Part shown: in pieces, positions 1-9,968 of the stretch | Numbering within the stretch: the stretch's first letter is position 1 | Layout of the letters: each line of letters begins with the position of its first letter | DNA from: Variovorax sp. V93 | GTDB lineage: Bacteria > Pseudomonadota > Gammaproteobacteria > Burkholderiales > Burkholderiaceae_C | DNA length: 64,000 nt | Reading direction: 5' to 3' | Assembly: GCF_041154485.1 (NCBI RefSeq) | Contig: NZ_AP028669.1 | Coordinates: 186,001 to 250,000 of the forward strand | The notes under the pieces: generated by a model | The model's database searches: none | Told to the model about the DNA's origin: nothing | The model's input: the letters and a program-made list of their open reading frames with translations, nothing else | Translations under genes and position numbers: made by a program

Positions 1-88
1 CCTTGTGCAGTGCGCGCGCCGCAGCCGAAAAGGAGCCGTGGTCGATCACGGCCAGGAAGACCTCGACGTTGTCGCTGGAGAAAGCCAT
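1..88 (-). CDS. LysR-type transcriptional regulator, N-terminus only (partial)
   Basis: The gene runs off the left edge; only the first 29 residues are visible. Read on the minus strand they begin MAFSSDNVEVFLAVIDHGSF and continue SAAARALHK, the start of a LysR-type winged helix-turn-helix (first helix with FLAV, then GSFSAAAR). The start at 88 faces a divergent PACE-family efflux gene. This LysR/PACE head-to-head layout matches the known AceR/AceI pair, in which the LysR protein activates the pump in response to biocides, so a local-activator role is inferred. The effector cannot be judged because the ligand-binding domain is outside the window. Confidence 0.85.
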   Translation of the reverse strand, partial: MAFSSDNVEVFLAVIDHGSFSAAARALHK

Positions 89-102
89 CTGCTGCACCTA
101 TC

Positions 103-153
103 TATCAATAAAATTGAAATAAGTTGACTTTTTATATCAGCGAACAGCAAATA
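103..153 (+). promoter_or_regulatory. LysR-type box and promoter for the PACE pump
   Basis: The dyad TCAAT-AAA-ATTGA at 105-117 fits the T-N11-A LysR box (T105, A117). Just downstream lies TTGACT at 124-129, followed by CAAATA about 18 bases later (148-153), a plausible -35/-10 pair reading into the pump gene. The site lies between the divergent regulator start (88) and the pump start (193), where an autoregulating LysR protein would bind. This is motif reading only. Confidence 0.5.
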
Positions 154-192
154 AAGTCCAGCCATCGTCTTCATCCGCCAGAGGAAACAGTC

Positions 193-654
193 ATGCAGGG
201 GTTCCAGCGCCGCGTCGTCTACATCAGCCTTTACGAAGGAATCGCCATCGTGGCCGCCAGTGCCGGGCTGGCGCTGATGACCGACGCCGGGCTCGGGCAT
301 TCGGGCGTGCTGGCGGTGGCCGCCTCGGTCATTGCCGTGATCTGGAACCTGGTCTTCAACGCCCTGTTCGAGCGCTGGGAGTCGCGCCAGGCGGTGCGCG
401 GGCGCAGCGTGCGCCGGCGCGTGGCGCATGCCGTCGGCTTCGAGGGCGGATTGATCGCGGTGCTGGTGCCGCTGTTTGCCTGGGGCCTTGGCGTGACGCT
501 CTGGCAGGCGCTGGTGATGGACCTGGGCCTGGTGGTGTTCTTCCTAGTCTACACCTTCGTCTTCAACTGGGGCTTCGACCGGGTGTTCGGGCTGCCGGCC
601 TCGGCCGCGCCCGCCAAGACCGGCCCGGCAACGGCGGCCGGGCAGGGCGCCTGA
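193..654 (+). CDS. PACE-family multidrug/biocide efflux transporter
   Basis: The 153-residue protein is small and very hydrophobic, with four predicted membrane segments arranged as two similar pairs, as in the proteobacterial antimicrobial compound efflux (PACE, 'bacterial transmembrane pair') family. Visible family signatures are YEG near residue 15, WNLVFNALFERWE around 55-68 and the matching FNWGFDRVFG near the end. Family members such as AceI export chlorhexidine and diamines by proton antiport across the inner membrane. The ATG at 193 is chosen because GAGGAAA (181-187) precedes it at good spacing; an earlier in-frame start near 124 would add an unrelated hydrophilic stretch and overlap the promoter. 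The tail after residue 140 is Ala/Pro-rich and unlikely to be structured. Substrate is unknown. Confidence 0.85.
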   Translation: MQGFQRRVVYISLYEGIAIVAASAGLALMTDAGLGHSGVLAVAASVIAVIWNLVFNALFERWESRQAVRGRSVRRRVAHAVGFEGGLIAVLVPLFAWGLGVTLWQALVMDLGLVVFFLVYTFVFNWGFDRVFGLPASAAPAKTGPATAAGQGA

Positions 655-702
655 ACGACCCTGGCGGCCGCGGTCCTTGCCGCAGCCGGTAAAATTGCGC
701 TC

Positions 703-802
703 CCTTCCAAGGAGCGTTGCAGCGGCGGCCCGCATCGAGAGGCCCGCCGTCAGGCTTGGAAGGCGCCCTGCCGCCAGGGCGCAAGCCGCAAACGACGCTC
801 AC
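703..802 (+). promoter_or_regulatory. SAH (S-adenosylhomocysteine) riboswitch
   Basis: All main parts of the SAH riboswitch are visible. P1 is CCTTCCAAG (703-711) pairing with CTTGGAAGG (755-763). The conserved GGAGCGTTGCA core follows at 711-721. A GC-rich P2 hairpin lies at about 724-750, followed by the conserved CAGGC. P4 is a perfect hairpin, GCGCCCTG/CAGGGCGC (763-782). The pseudoknot arm ACGCTC at 795-800 complements GAGCGT at 712-717. The class is known to bind S-adenosylhomocysteine and switch on SAH-recycling genes, commonly ahcY and metH in beta- and gammaproteobacteria. Here it ends about 34 bases before the metH start. Confidence 0.9.
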
Positions 803-833
803 CTGACGTTTTTTCCTGCCCAGGTGAGCCCCC

Positions 834-3581
<2,748 letters not shown>

Positions 3582-3621
3582 ACCTGCCGGCCGGCGTGGC
3601 CGACCGGCACCGGGAGTTGTT

Positions 3622-5442
3622 ATTCAGAAGCTGATATTTGCTGCCGCGCACTACGCGGCATTGGCGGTCTTTGTCCTTGGCTGCTGGGGCTTCGGGCGTG
3701 CGCTGCTGGCGCGCCTCGCGCCGCCGCCGCGCCGGGACGCCTGGCTCGAAGCGGCCATGGCGGCGGCCCTGGGCGTGGGTTTGTTCATCTGCGCCTTCCA
3801 GCTGCTGGCGATCTTCGGCGCGTTCAAGCCGGGCGCCACCGTGGCGCTGATCGCCGCCGGCGTGGTGGCGGCCGTGCTGCAGCTGCGGCCCTGGTGGCGC
3901 GAAGCGCGGGCGCTTCGTGCCGCCGGCGCGGGGGCCGCGCCATGGACCCGCGCCGAAAGGATCGCCGCGATCGCGCTGGCCCTGGTGGCGCTGCCCGCGC
4001 TGGTCGCGCCGCTCGCGCCGCCCGCCGCCTTCGACGAGCTGATGTACCACCTGCCCTATGCGCGGCAGGTGGCCCAGCAGGGCTCGCTGGGCATCCACGA
4101 GTGGCTGCGCTACCCCTGGTTCCCGTACAACTACAACCTGCTCTATGCGGCCGCGCTGCAGGTGGGCGACGACGTGCTGCCGCACTTTCTCAATGCGCTG
4201 GCCGGAGCGCTTTCGGCGGTGATGGTCTACCGCCTCGGCATCCAGCACGCCAACCGGCTCACGGCCTGCATCGGCGCGGCCATCTGGATCGGCATCGGCG
4301 ACTATTCGAATGCGCTGATCGACATGGGCGTGGCGCTCTTCGTGCTCAGTGCCTGCGTGGCGCTGTGGTGGTGGCGCGACTCAGAGCCGCTGCAGGGCGG
4401 CACGCGCTGGCTCGGGCTGGCGGCGTTCTGCCTTGGGGTGGCGGCGGGTTCGAAATACCAGGCGCTCACCTTCCTGCCGCTGGTGGCGCTGTTCGTCGTC
4501 TGGCACGAGCGCCGGCCCAAGGCCTGGGCGCTGGCGCTGCTGTGCTTCCTGATTCCGTGCGTGTACTGGTACGCGCGCAACGCCATCATGACCGGCGATC
4601 CGTTCAACCCCATCGGCGCGCGCGTGTTCGGCTTCACCGACTGGATCCCGGCCGACTACGTGCAGCAGGTGGCCGACGTGCGCGACCATGCGGCACGGCC
4701 CAACGCGCTGATCTGGGCCGTGTTCCTGGCGCCGTTCAGCCTGCTGTGGAAGCGCTCGGCCGCGCTGCGCGCCGCGGGCTGGTTCTGCTTCTATTCCGTG
4801 GCCGTGTGGCTTTTGACCTCGCGCTATCCACGCTACCTCACGGCTTCGTTTCCGCTGCTCGCGCTGATGGCGGCCATCGGCTGGCAGGTGCTGTTCGGCT
4901 GGATCGCCGCGGGCGTGCGCCGCGTGTTTGGGGCCCGGGGCGGGCCGGCGGGTGCCGCGCCTGCCGCCGTGGCACCTGCCGGGCGCCTGGGCCTGGTGGG
5001 CGACTGGATCGTCGTGCTGCTCCTGGCGGCACTGGCCGCGGTGTCGCTGCGCCAGACGGCGGGCAAGGTGGCGATGATCTCGCCCACGCCCGAAACGCGC
5101 GAAGCCTTCCTGCGCCAGCATGTGCCGGGCTATGCCGCCATGGACTACCTGCGCCAGCATGCCACCGGTCGCGTCTACCAGATCGCGCTGAACGAGGCGA
5201 TCTACTACGGCCCCAATCCGATCTGGGGCGATACGCTCGGCCCGTGGCGCTACCGCGATTTCCTGCTGCTGCTGCCCGGCGACATGGCGCGCAAGCTGGC
5301 CGCGATGGGATTCACGGCCATCGTCATGCCGACCTCGATGGTGCCCACGCTGGCCACCCGGCCCGGCTTCGACGCGCATTTCGCCCTGCTGTACGAAAAA
5401 GACGGCGGCCGGGTCTACCGCATTCTCTCGACCGCACCATGA
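3622..5442 (+). CDS. GT39/ArnT-like integral membrane glycosyltransferase
   Basis: This is a polytopic membrane protein of about 600 residues with roughly ten hydrophobic helices and a C-terminal soluble part. The first periplasmic loop carries FDELMYHLPYARQ, the acidic loop typical of GT-C/GT39 enzymes that use polyprenyl-phosphate sugars as donors. A GWLN-type or lipid A-specific motif was not recognised, so the acceptor is unknown. It overlaps the following GT2 gene by four bases (ATGA), giving a coupled three-gene unit with GT2 and GtrA proteins. The start is uncertain. Between the metH stop (3581) and TTG at 3661 there is no in-frame ATG, GTG or TTG. The position given is an ATT six bases after GGGAG (3612-3616), which keeps the whole first helix; CTG at 3631 is another option. 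Confidence 0.75.
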   Translation: MQKLIFAAAHYAALAVFVLGCWGFGRALLARLAPPPRRDAWLEAAMAAALGVGLFICAFQLLAIFGAFKPGATVALIAAGVVAAVLQLRPWWREARALRAAGAGAAPWTRAERIAAIALALVALPALVAPLAPPAAFDELMYHLPYARQVAQQGSLGIHEWLRYPWFPYNYNLLYAAALQVGDDVLPHFLNALAGALSAVMVYRLGIQHANRLTACIGAAIWIGIGDYSNALIDMGVALFVLSACVALWWWRDSEPLQGGTRWLGLAAFCLGVAAGSKYQALTFLPLVALFVVWHERRPKAWALALLCFLIPCVYWYARNAIMTGDPFNPIGARVFGFTDWIPADYVQQVADVRDHAARPNALIWAVFLAPFSLLWKRSAALRAAGWFCFYSVAVWLLTSRYPRYLTASFPLLALMAAIGWQVLFGWIAAGVRRVFGARGGPAGAAPAAVAPAGRLGLVGDWIVVLLLAALAAVSLRQTAGKVAMISPTPETREAFLRQHVPGYAAMDYLRQHATGRVYQIALNEAIYYGPNPIWGDTLGPWRYRDFLLLLPGDMARKLAAMGFTAIVMPTSMVPTLATRPGFDAHFALLYEKDGGRVYRILSTAP

Positions 5443-6416
5443 CCGACGACAACCCATCCGCCGCCGCCCGCGCCCCGATCCGCATCGCGGCGGTGATCCC
5501 CTGCTACAACGAGGCGCTGTCGATCGCGCAGGTGGTCGCGCAGTTCCGCGCGGCGCTGCCCGAGGCCGAGATCCATGTCTTCGACAACAACTCGACCGAC
5601 GACACGGCCGCCATCGCGCGCGCGAGCGGCGCCACGGTGACGCACGTGGCGGCGCCGGGCAAGGGCAACGTCGTGCGCCGCATGTTCGCCGACGTCGAGG
5701 CCGACGTGTACGTGACGGTCGACGGCGACGCCACCTACGACGTGGCCAGCGCGCCGCGGCTGGTGGATGCGCTGGTGGAGCGCAATCTCGACATGGTGGT
5801 GGGCTGCCGCGTCGACGACGGGCAGAACGCGCTCACCTACCGCGCCGGCCACCGCTTCGGCAACCGGCTGCTCACGGGCGCGGTGGCGCAGCTCTTCGGC
5901 GGCGGGCTGACCGACATGCTCTCGGGCTACCGCGTGTTCTCGCGCCGCTATGCCAAGTCGTTTCCCGCGCTTTCACAGGGCTTCGAGATCGAGACCGAGC
6001 TCACGGTGCATGCGCTCGAACTGCGCATGCCCCATGCGGAGTTCGACACCGCCTACAGCACGCGGCCCGAAGGCTCGCACAGCAAGCTCTCGACCTACCG
6101 CGACGGCTGGCGCATCCTGAAGACCATCTGCAAGCTGTTCATCAGCGAGCGGCCGCTGCAGTTCTTCTCGATCCTTGCGGCGGTGCTTGCGGCGGGCGCG
6201 ATCGCACTGGCCATTCCGCTGCTGCTCACCTACCTGCACACCGGCCTGGTGCCCCGGCTCCCCACGGCGGTGCTGGCGACGGGCGCCATGCTGGCCGCCA
6301 TGCTGTCGATGGTGTGCGGCGTCGTGATGCACGCCATCCGGCTCGCCCGCCGCGAGGCCAAGCGGCTGCGCTACCTCGCGATTCCCGGCGTCGGGCAGTT
6401 CCGCCGCACGCCATGA
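5439..6416 (+). CDS. GT2 family polyprenyl-phosphate glycosyltransferase (GtrB-like)
   Basis: This is a 325-residue family 2 glycosyltransferase. The fold start AVIPCYNEA, the DNNSTDD loop and the DGDATYD metal/nucleotide-binding DxD region (around residue 92) are all present. Two hydrophobic helices at the C-terminus (about 245-300) anchor it to the membrane, as in dolichyl/undecaprenyl-phosphate sugar transferases such as GtrB, ArnC and DPM1. It most likely loads a sugar onto undecaprenyl phosphate on the cytoplasmic face. It is coupled at both ends by ATGA overlaps with the GT39-like gene and with the gtrA-like gene, which fits a charge, flip and transfer series. The identity of the sugar cannot be read from the sequence. 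Confidence 0.85.
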   Translation: MTDDNPSAAARAPIRIAAVIPCYNEALSIAQVVAQFRAALPEAEIHVFDNNSTDDTAAIARASGATVTHVAAPGKGNVVRRMFADVEADVYVTVDGDATYDVASAPRLVDALVERNLDMVVGCRVDDGQNALTYRAGHRFGNRLLTGAVAQLFGGGLTDMLSGYRVFSRRYAKSFPALSQGFEIETELTVHALELRMPHAEFDTAYSTRPEGSHSKLSTYRDGWRILKTICKLFISERPLQFFSILAAVLAAGAIALAIPLLLTYLHTGLVPRLPTAVLATGAMLAAMLSMVCGVVMHAIRLARREAKRLRYLAIPGVGQFRRTP

Positions 6417-6811
6417 AGGCGGGCCGCGAGTTCCTGGCGTTCGCCATTGTCGGGGCGGCGGGATTCGTGGTCGACGTGGCCGTGCTGTACCTTGCGGCGC
6501 CGCTGCTGGGCTGGTACGGCGCGCGGGTGCTGTCGTTTCTTGCGGCGGCAACGGCCACCTGGGCATTGAACCGGCGCTACACCTTCGCGGCGCGGCGCTC
6601 CTCGGGCGCGGCGACGCCGATCGTGCGCGAATACCTCGGCTATCTGGCCACCATGCTGGGCGGGGCGGTCGTCAACTACGGCGCGTATGTGCTGGTGCTG
6701 CACTGGGCTTCGGGCCCCTGGGCTCCCGCGGCCGGCGTGGCGCTGGGCAGCTGCGCAGGGCTGGCCGTGAACTTCCTGTCCGCGCGCTACCTGGTGTTTC
6801 GCGCGAAGTAG
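6413..6811 (+). CDS. gtrA: GtrA-like polyprenyl-phosphate-sugar flippase
   Basis: This 132-residue protein has four predicted membrane helices and GtrA hallmarks: FAIVGAAGFVVD near the start, WALNRRYTF around residue 55 and NFLSARYLVF at the end. GtrA proteins are thought to flip undecaprenyl-phosphate-linked sugars across the inner membrane. It begins inside the stop of the GT2 gene (ATGA at 6413-6416) and closes the three-gene cassette. No attachment site or phage gene accompanies it, so it looks chromosomal rather than part of a serotype-converting prophage. Confidence 0.85.
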   Translation: MKAGREFLAFAIVGAAGFVVDVAVLYLAAPLLGWYGARVLSFLAAATATWALNRRYTFAARRSSGAATPIVREYLGYLATMLGGAVVNYGAYVLVLHWASGPWAPAAGVALGSCAGLAVNFLSARYLVFRAK

Positions 6812-6815
6812 CAGT

Positions 6816-6922
6816 GTTGCTCCCTCCCCCTCTGGGGGAGGGCTGGGGTGGGGGCACGCGGCGCATCCATCGGCGCTCTGCCTGCCCCCATCCCGACCTT
6901 CCCCCAGAGGGGGAAGGAGAAA
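6816..6922. repeat. REP-like intergenic repeat, copy 1
   Basis: This is an imperfect palindrome: CTCCCTCCCCCTCTGGGGGAG, a spacer, then CCCCCATCCC and CCTTCCCCCAGAGGGGGAAGG. Each arm is itself a hairpin and the ends are roughly complementary. Two more full copies lie at 11616-11724 and 24304-24412. This copy sits between the convergent gtrA-like and enamidase genes, so it may also stop transcription from both sides. Confidence 0.8.
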
Positions 6923-6937
6923 GTGCAGCGTTGGCGC

Positions 6938-8137
6938 TCAGTGCGCCGCCGACACCACCACGGGGATTTCGGTCGCGGGCGGCGTGTTGCGGCTGCGGCC
7001 GCAGCGCACGATGCCGTCGATCATCACCATGCCCACGCCCGGAATGTCGCCGAGCTGCACGCTCTCGAGCAGGCCCGGCGCGGGCGAATGCTGCGCGCGG
7101 TCCATGAAGACGAAATCGGCGTCGCGGCCCACCTCGATCAGCCCGCAGTTGAGCTTGCGGATCTTCGCGGTGTTGCCGGTGGCAAAGCAGAACACCAGCT
7201 CGGCCGGGATGTTTGCAATGGACGACAGCATGGCCACCATGCGCAGGATGCCCAGCGGCTGCACGCCGGAGCCCGCGGGCCCGTCGGTGCCGAGGATCAC
7301 GCGGTGCGGGCACTTGAGCTCGAGCGCGGCCTTGGCCGCGGCGATGGCCACCTTCTCGTTGCCGTTGTGCACGATCTCGATCGCGCGCGAGCTCTTCTCG
7401 CACAGCTCGCACACATGCGCCTCGGGCAGCGAGGTGTGGCCGCCGTTGATGTGGCCGATGATGTCGGCGTCGGCCTCCAGCACCACGTCCTTGTCGATCA
7501 GGCCCGAGCCCGGGATCGACGGGCCGCCCGTGTGGATCGTGCTCTGGATGCCGTACTTGCGCGCCCAGGCCACCATCTCCTTGGCCTCGTAGCCGGCCTT
7601 CACCGAGCCCAGGCCCACTTCGCCCAGCAGGCCCACGCCGGCGTCGGCGAGTTCCTTGAAGTCGCTCTCGACCATGCCCTTCTCGATCACCGGCGCGCCG
7701 GCCAGCACCTTCACGCCGCCCGGGCGGAAGTTGTCGAACGCGCGCTGCGCGGTGATGGCCAGCGCCTTCAGGCCCACGATGTCCTTGGGCCGGCCGGGCA
7801 GGTGCACCTCGCCGGCCGAGATCATGGTGGTGACGCCGCCGTGCATGGTCGAGTCGATCCAGCCGATCTGGCCCTGGCGCGGCGTCCAGTCGCCGAACAC
7901 CGGGTGCACGTGGCTGTCGATCAGGCCGGGCGCGACGCAGGTCTTCTTCGCGTCGATGACGGTCTGCGCACCTTCGAGGTCGCAGTCCTTTTCCTTGCCG
8001 ACTGCCACGATCAGCCCGTCGTTCACCACGAGGGTGTCCGCGTCCAGGATGGGCTTGTCGATGTCGCCCGAGAGCAGCAGCCCTATGTTCTTGATGACGA
8101 CCTTGCCCGACTTTGCGCCGGCTGCGATTTCTGCCAT
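6938..8137 (-). CDS. ena: Enamidase-type cyclic amidohydrolase
   Basis: This is a 399-residue metal-dependent amidohydrolase. After a small N-terminal beta domain it carries the metal-binding DSHVHP (His76, His78), then LGEVGLG, TIHTGG, HINGGHT and GTDGPAGSG, which supply the other ligands and the catalytic Asp. Overall it reads like the Eubacterium barkeri enamidase. That enzyme is a two-metal member of the superfamily that hydrolyses 1,4,5,6-tetrahydro-6-oxonicotinate to 2-formylglutarate and ammonia. The call rests on this resemblance plus the 6-hydroxynicotinate-reductase homologue across the divergent promoter. The start is preceded by GAGGA on the minus strand and lies inside the 3' end of the TetR gene (55-base overlap). 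Another cyclic amide substrate remains possible. Confidence 0.8.
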   Translation of the reverse strand: MAEIAAGAKSGKVVIKNIGLLLSGDIDKPILDADTLVVNDGLIVAVGKEKDCDLEGAQTVIDAKKTCVAPGLIDSHVHPVFGDWTPRQGQIGWIDSTMHGGVTTMISAGEVHLPGRPKDIVGLKALAITAQRAFDNFRPGGVKVLAGAPVIEKGMVESDFKELADAGVGLLGEVGLGSVKAGYEAKEMVAWARKYGIQSTIHTGGPSIPGSGLIDKDVVLEADADIIGHINGGHTSLPEAHVCELCEKSSRAIEIVHNGNEKVAIAAAKAALELKCPHRVILGTDGPAGSGVQPLGILRMVAMLSSIANIPAELVFCFATGNTAKIRKLNCGLIEVGRDADFVFMDRAQHSPAPGLLESVQLGDIPGVGMVMIDGIVRCGRSRNTPPATEIPVVVSAAH

Positions 8138-8853
8138 TTCGTGGTGTCCTCGTCGTGGGGTGGGGAGTTGTTCTCTTGTTCCTGGATGTCGTCCGCGCGC
8201 ACGGTTCGCAGCACGGTCTCGATCACGAAGTCTTCCCAGTGCGTGATCGCCTCGGGCGACTCCAGCGGCTCGCCCAGGAAGGCCGTGAGCGTGTGCCGGT
8301 TCGAGGTGTAGAAGTAGCCGGTGGACGCGATCAGCAGATAGATGTCGCGCGCGTTCAGGTCGCGGCGGAACAGGCCCTGCGCCGCGCCGCTCGCCAGGAT
8401 CTCGGCAATGATCGCCACCGCCCGCGACGAGTATTCGCGCGCCCTGAGCGACTTCGAGATGTGCCGGCCCTTGTGCAGGTTCTCGGTGTTCAGCAGCGTC
8501 ACGAACTCGGGGTTCTTGCGGTAGTAGCCGAGCACGAAGCGGATGACCTCGGTGAGCGCCTCCACCGGCCGCGAGGCATCCAGCGCAATGGCCGCCTCGG
8601 CGTCGTCCATGCGCTTGTAGATGCCTTCGAGCACCGCGATGAAGAGGCCTTCCTTGCTGCCGAAGTAGTAGTAGATCATCCGGTCGTACGACTTGGCGGC
8701 CTTGGAGATCTTCTCCACGCTGCCGCCGTCGTAGCCGTATTTGGCGAACACCTTGGTCGCCGACTTCAGGATGCTGTCGCGCGTGGCCTGTGCCGCGGCC
8801 TCGCGCACGCCCGTGCGGCGCTGGGGCTTGGCGGCGGTGCGGCTGTCGGCCAT
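8083..8853 (-). CDS. TetR-family transcriptional regulator
   Basis: The 256-residue protein has a TetR N-terminal helix-turn-helix: ATRDSILKSATKVFAKYGYD, followed by VEKISKAAKSYDRMIYYYFGSKEGLF (about residues 25-70). The ligand-binding part resembles the RutR-like C-terminal family. The start at 8853 (MADSRTAA) is chosen because an earlier in-frame start at 8991 would overlap the fpr gene heavily. It lies 17 bases after fpr and overlaps ena by 55 bases, so the three form one minus-strand unit. It is the obvious local regulator of the catabolic island and may bind the TGTAG dyads at 9809-9863. The last 30 residues are polar and shared with the ena leader DNA; they may not matter for function. 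Confidence 0.85.
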   Translation of the reverse strand: MADSRTAAKPQRRTGVREAAAQATRDSILKSATKVFAKYGYDGGSVEKISKAAKSYDRMIYYYFGSKEGLFIAVLEGIYKRMDDAEAAIALDASRPVEALTEVIRFVLGYYRKNPEFVTLLNTENLHKGRHISKSLRAREYSSRAVAIIAEILASGAAQGLFRRDLNARDIYLLIASTGYFYTSNRHTLTAFLGEPLESPEAITHWEDFVIETVLRTVRADDIQEQENNSPPHDEDTTKWQKSQPAQSRARSSSRT

Positions 8854-8870
8854 CGTGCGCGCGGCTCGGC

Positions 8871-9644
8871 CTACTTTTCGGCGAAGGCGCGTTCGACCAC
8901 GAAGTCGCCGGGCGTCGAGGTGTTGCCTTCCTTGAAGCCGCGCTTCTCCAGGATGTGCTTCAGGTCCACCAGCAGGCCCGGGCTGCCGCACAGCATCACG
9001 CGGTCTTCCACCGGGTTGAGCGGGGGCAGGCCGAGGTCGTCGGTGAGCTTGTTGGTCTCGATCAGGTCGGTGATGCGGCCCTGGTTGCGGAATTCCTCGC
9101 GCGTGACCGTCGGGTAGTAGAGCAGCTGCTTCTCGACCATCTCGCCGAGGAACTCGTGCTTGGGCAGGTGGTCGGTCACGAGGTCGTGGTAGGCCAGCTC
9201 GTCGACCTGGCGCACGCCGTGCACCAGGATGACCTGCTCGAACTTCTCGTAGGTGTCCGGGTCGCGGATGATGCTCATGAACGGTGCGAGGCCCGTGCCC
9301 GTGCCGAACAGGTACAGGCGCTTGCCGGGCAGCGTGTAGTCGATCAGCAGCGTGCCGGTGGGCTTGCGGCCCACGATGATGGTGTCGCCGACCTGGATGT
9401 GCTGCAGCTTGGAGGTGAGCGGGCCTTCTTCCACCTTGATGCTCAGGAACTCGAGATGCTCCTCGTAGTTCGGGCTCACGATGCTGTAGGCGCGCAGCAG
9501 CGGCTTGTTGTTGACCTTCAGGCCGATCATCGTGAAATGGCCGTTGGAGAAGCGCAGCGCCGGGTCGCGCGTGGTGGTGAAGGTGAACAGGCGGTCGGTC
9601 CAGTGGTGGACGCTCAGGACGCGTTCTTCGCTGAAAGCACTCAT
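8871..9644 (-). CDS. fpr: Ferredoxin-NADP+ reductase
   Basis: The 257-residue flavoprotein moves electrons between NADP(H) and ferredoxin or flavodoxin in the cytoplasm. The FAD-binding RAYSIVSP (near residue 50) and GRKPTGTL are present. The NADP-binding domain follows with LFGTGTGLAPFMSI, HGVR and LCGSPGLL, and the C-terminus ends VVERAFAEK, as in bacterial Fpr (about 258 residues). The start at 9644 gives the family length; upstream in-frame extension is unrelated. It leads the minus-strand unit fpr-tetR-ena, divergent from hnr. Many proteobacteria have an fpr for oxidative stress. Its position here suggests it supplies low-potential electrons to the Hnr homologue through a ferredoxin encoded elsewhere. 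That role is inferred. Confidence 0.9.
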   Translation of the reverse strand: MSAFSEERVLSVHHWTDRLFTFTTTRDPALRFSNGHFTMIGLKVNNKPLLRAYSIVSPNYEEHLEFLSIKVEEGPLTSKLQHIQVGDTIIVGRKPTGTLLIDYTLPGKRLYLFGTGTGLAPFMSIIRDPDTYEKFEQVILVHGVRQVDELAYHDLVTDHLPKHEFLGEMVEKQLLYYPTVTREEFRNQGRITDLIETNKLTDDLGLPPLNPVEDRVMLCGSPGLLVDLKHILEKRGFKEGNTSTPGDFVVERAFAEK

Positions 9645-9808
9645 ACGGAACTCAAGAGTTGGTTGGAACAGTGGAAGGTGGCTGAGCCGGAACGCACGCT
9701 TGTGGGGCGTGCAGCCGCCGGCCGGCTGCGAACCCTCCATTGTCGTTGGTCGGAAAAACCCCGATGAACACCGCGAGAAAACACCATTGCAAGCATCGGG
9801 CCTGTTTG

Positions 9809-9863
9809 CTACATTGACCTCGAATGTAGTGAACGCAACATGAAAGTGTAGGGAATGCTACAC
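9809..9863. promoter_or_regulatory. Two TGTAG/CTACA dyads in the divergent fpr-hnr control region
   Basis: The 324-base gap between fpr (start 9644) and hnr (start 9969) holds two perfect inverted repeats with the same half-site. They are CTACATT-N7-AATGTAG at 9809-9829 and GTGTAG-N6-CTACAC at 9846-9863. The half-sites point inward in one and outward in the other. They are good candidate operators for the TetR protein encoded in the adjoining unit. No other obvious gene lies in this gap. Confidence 0.55.
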
Positions 9864-9968
9864 AAATGGAAGGCGGCGCACAAGCGGGCAGGCGGCACGT
9901 TTGTTGCAACCCTCCGCTGACCGAGTTTCCCCGTGCCCGACCCGCATCACGCCCACGAGATCGCCCCG

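Noticed and set aside
6413..6811. gtrA as part of a serotype-converting prophage
   Set aside because: No integrase, attachment site or other phage gene lies nearby.
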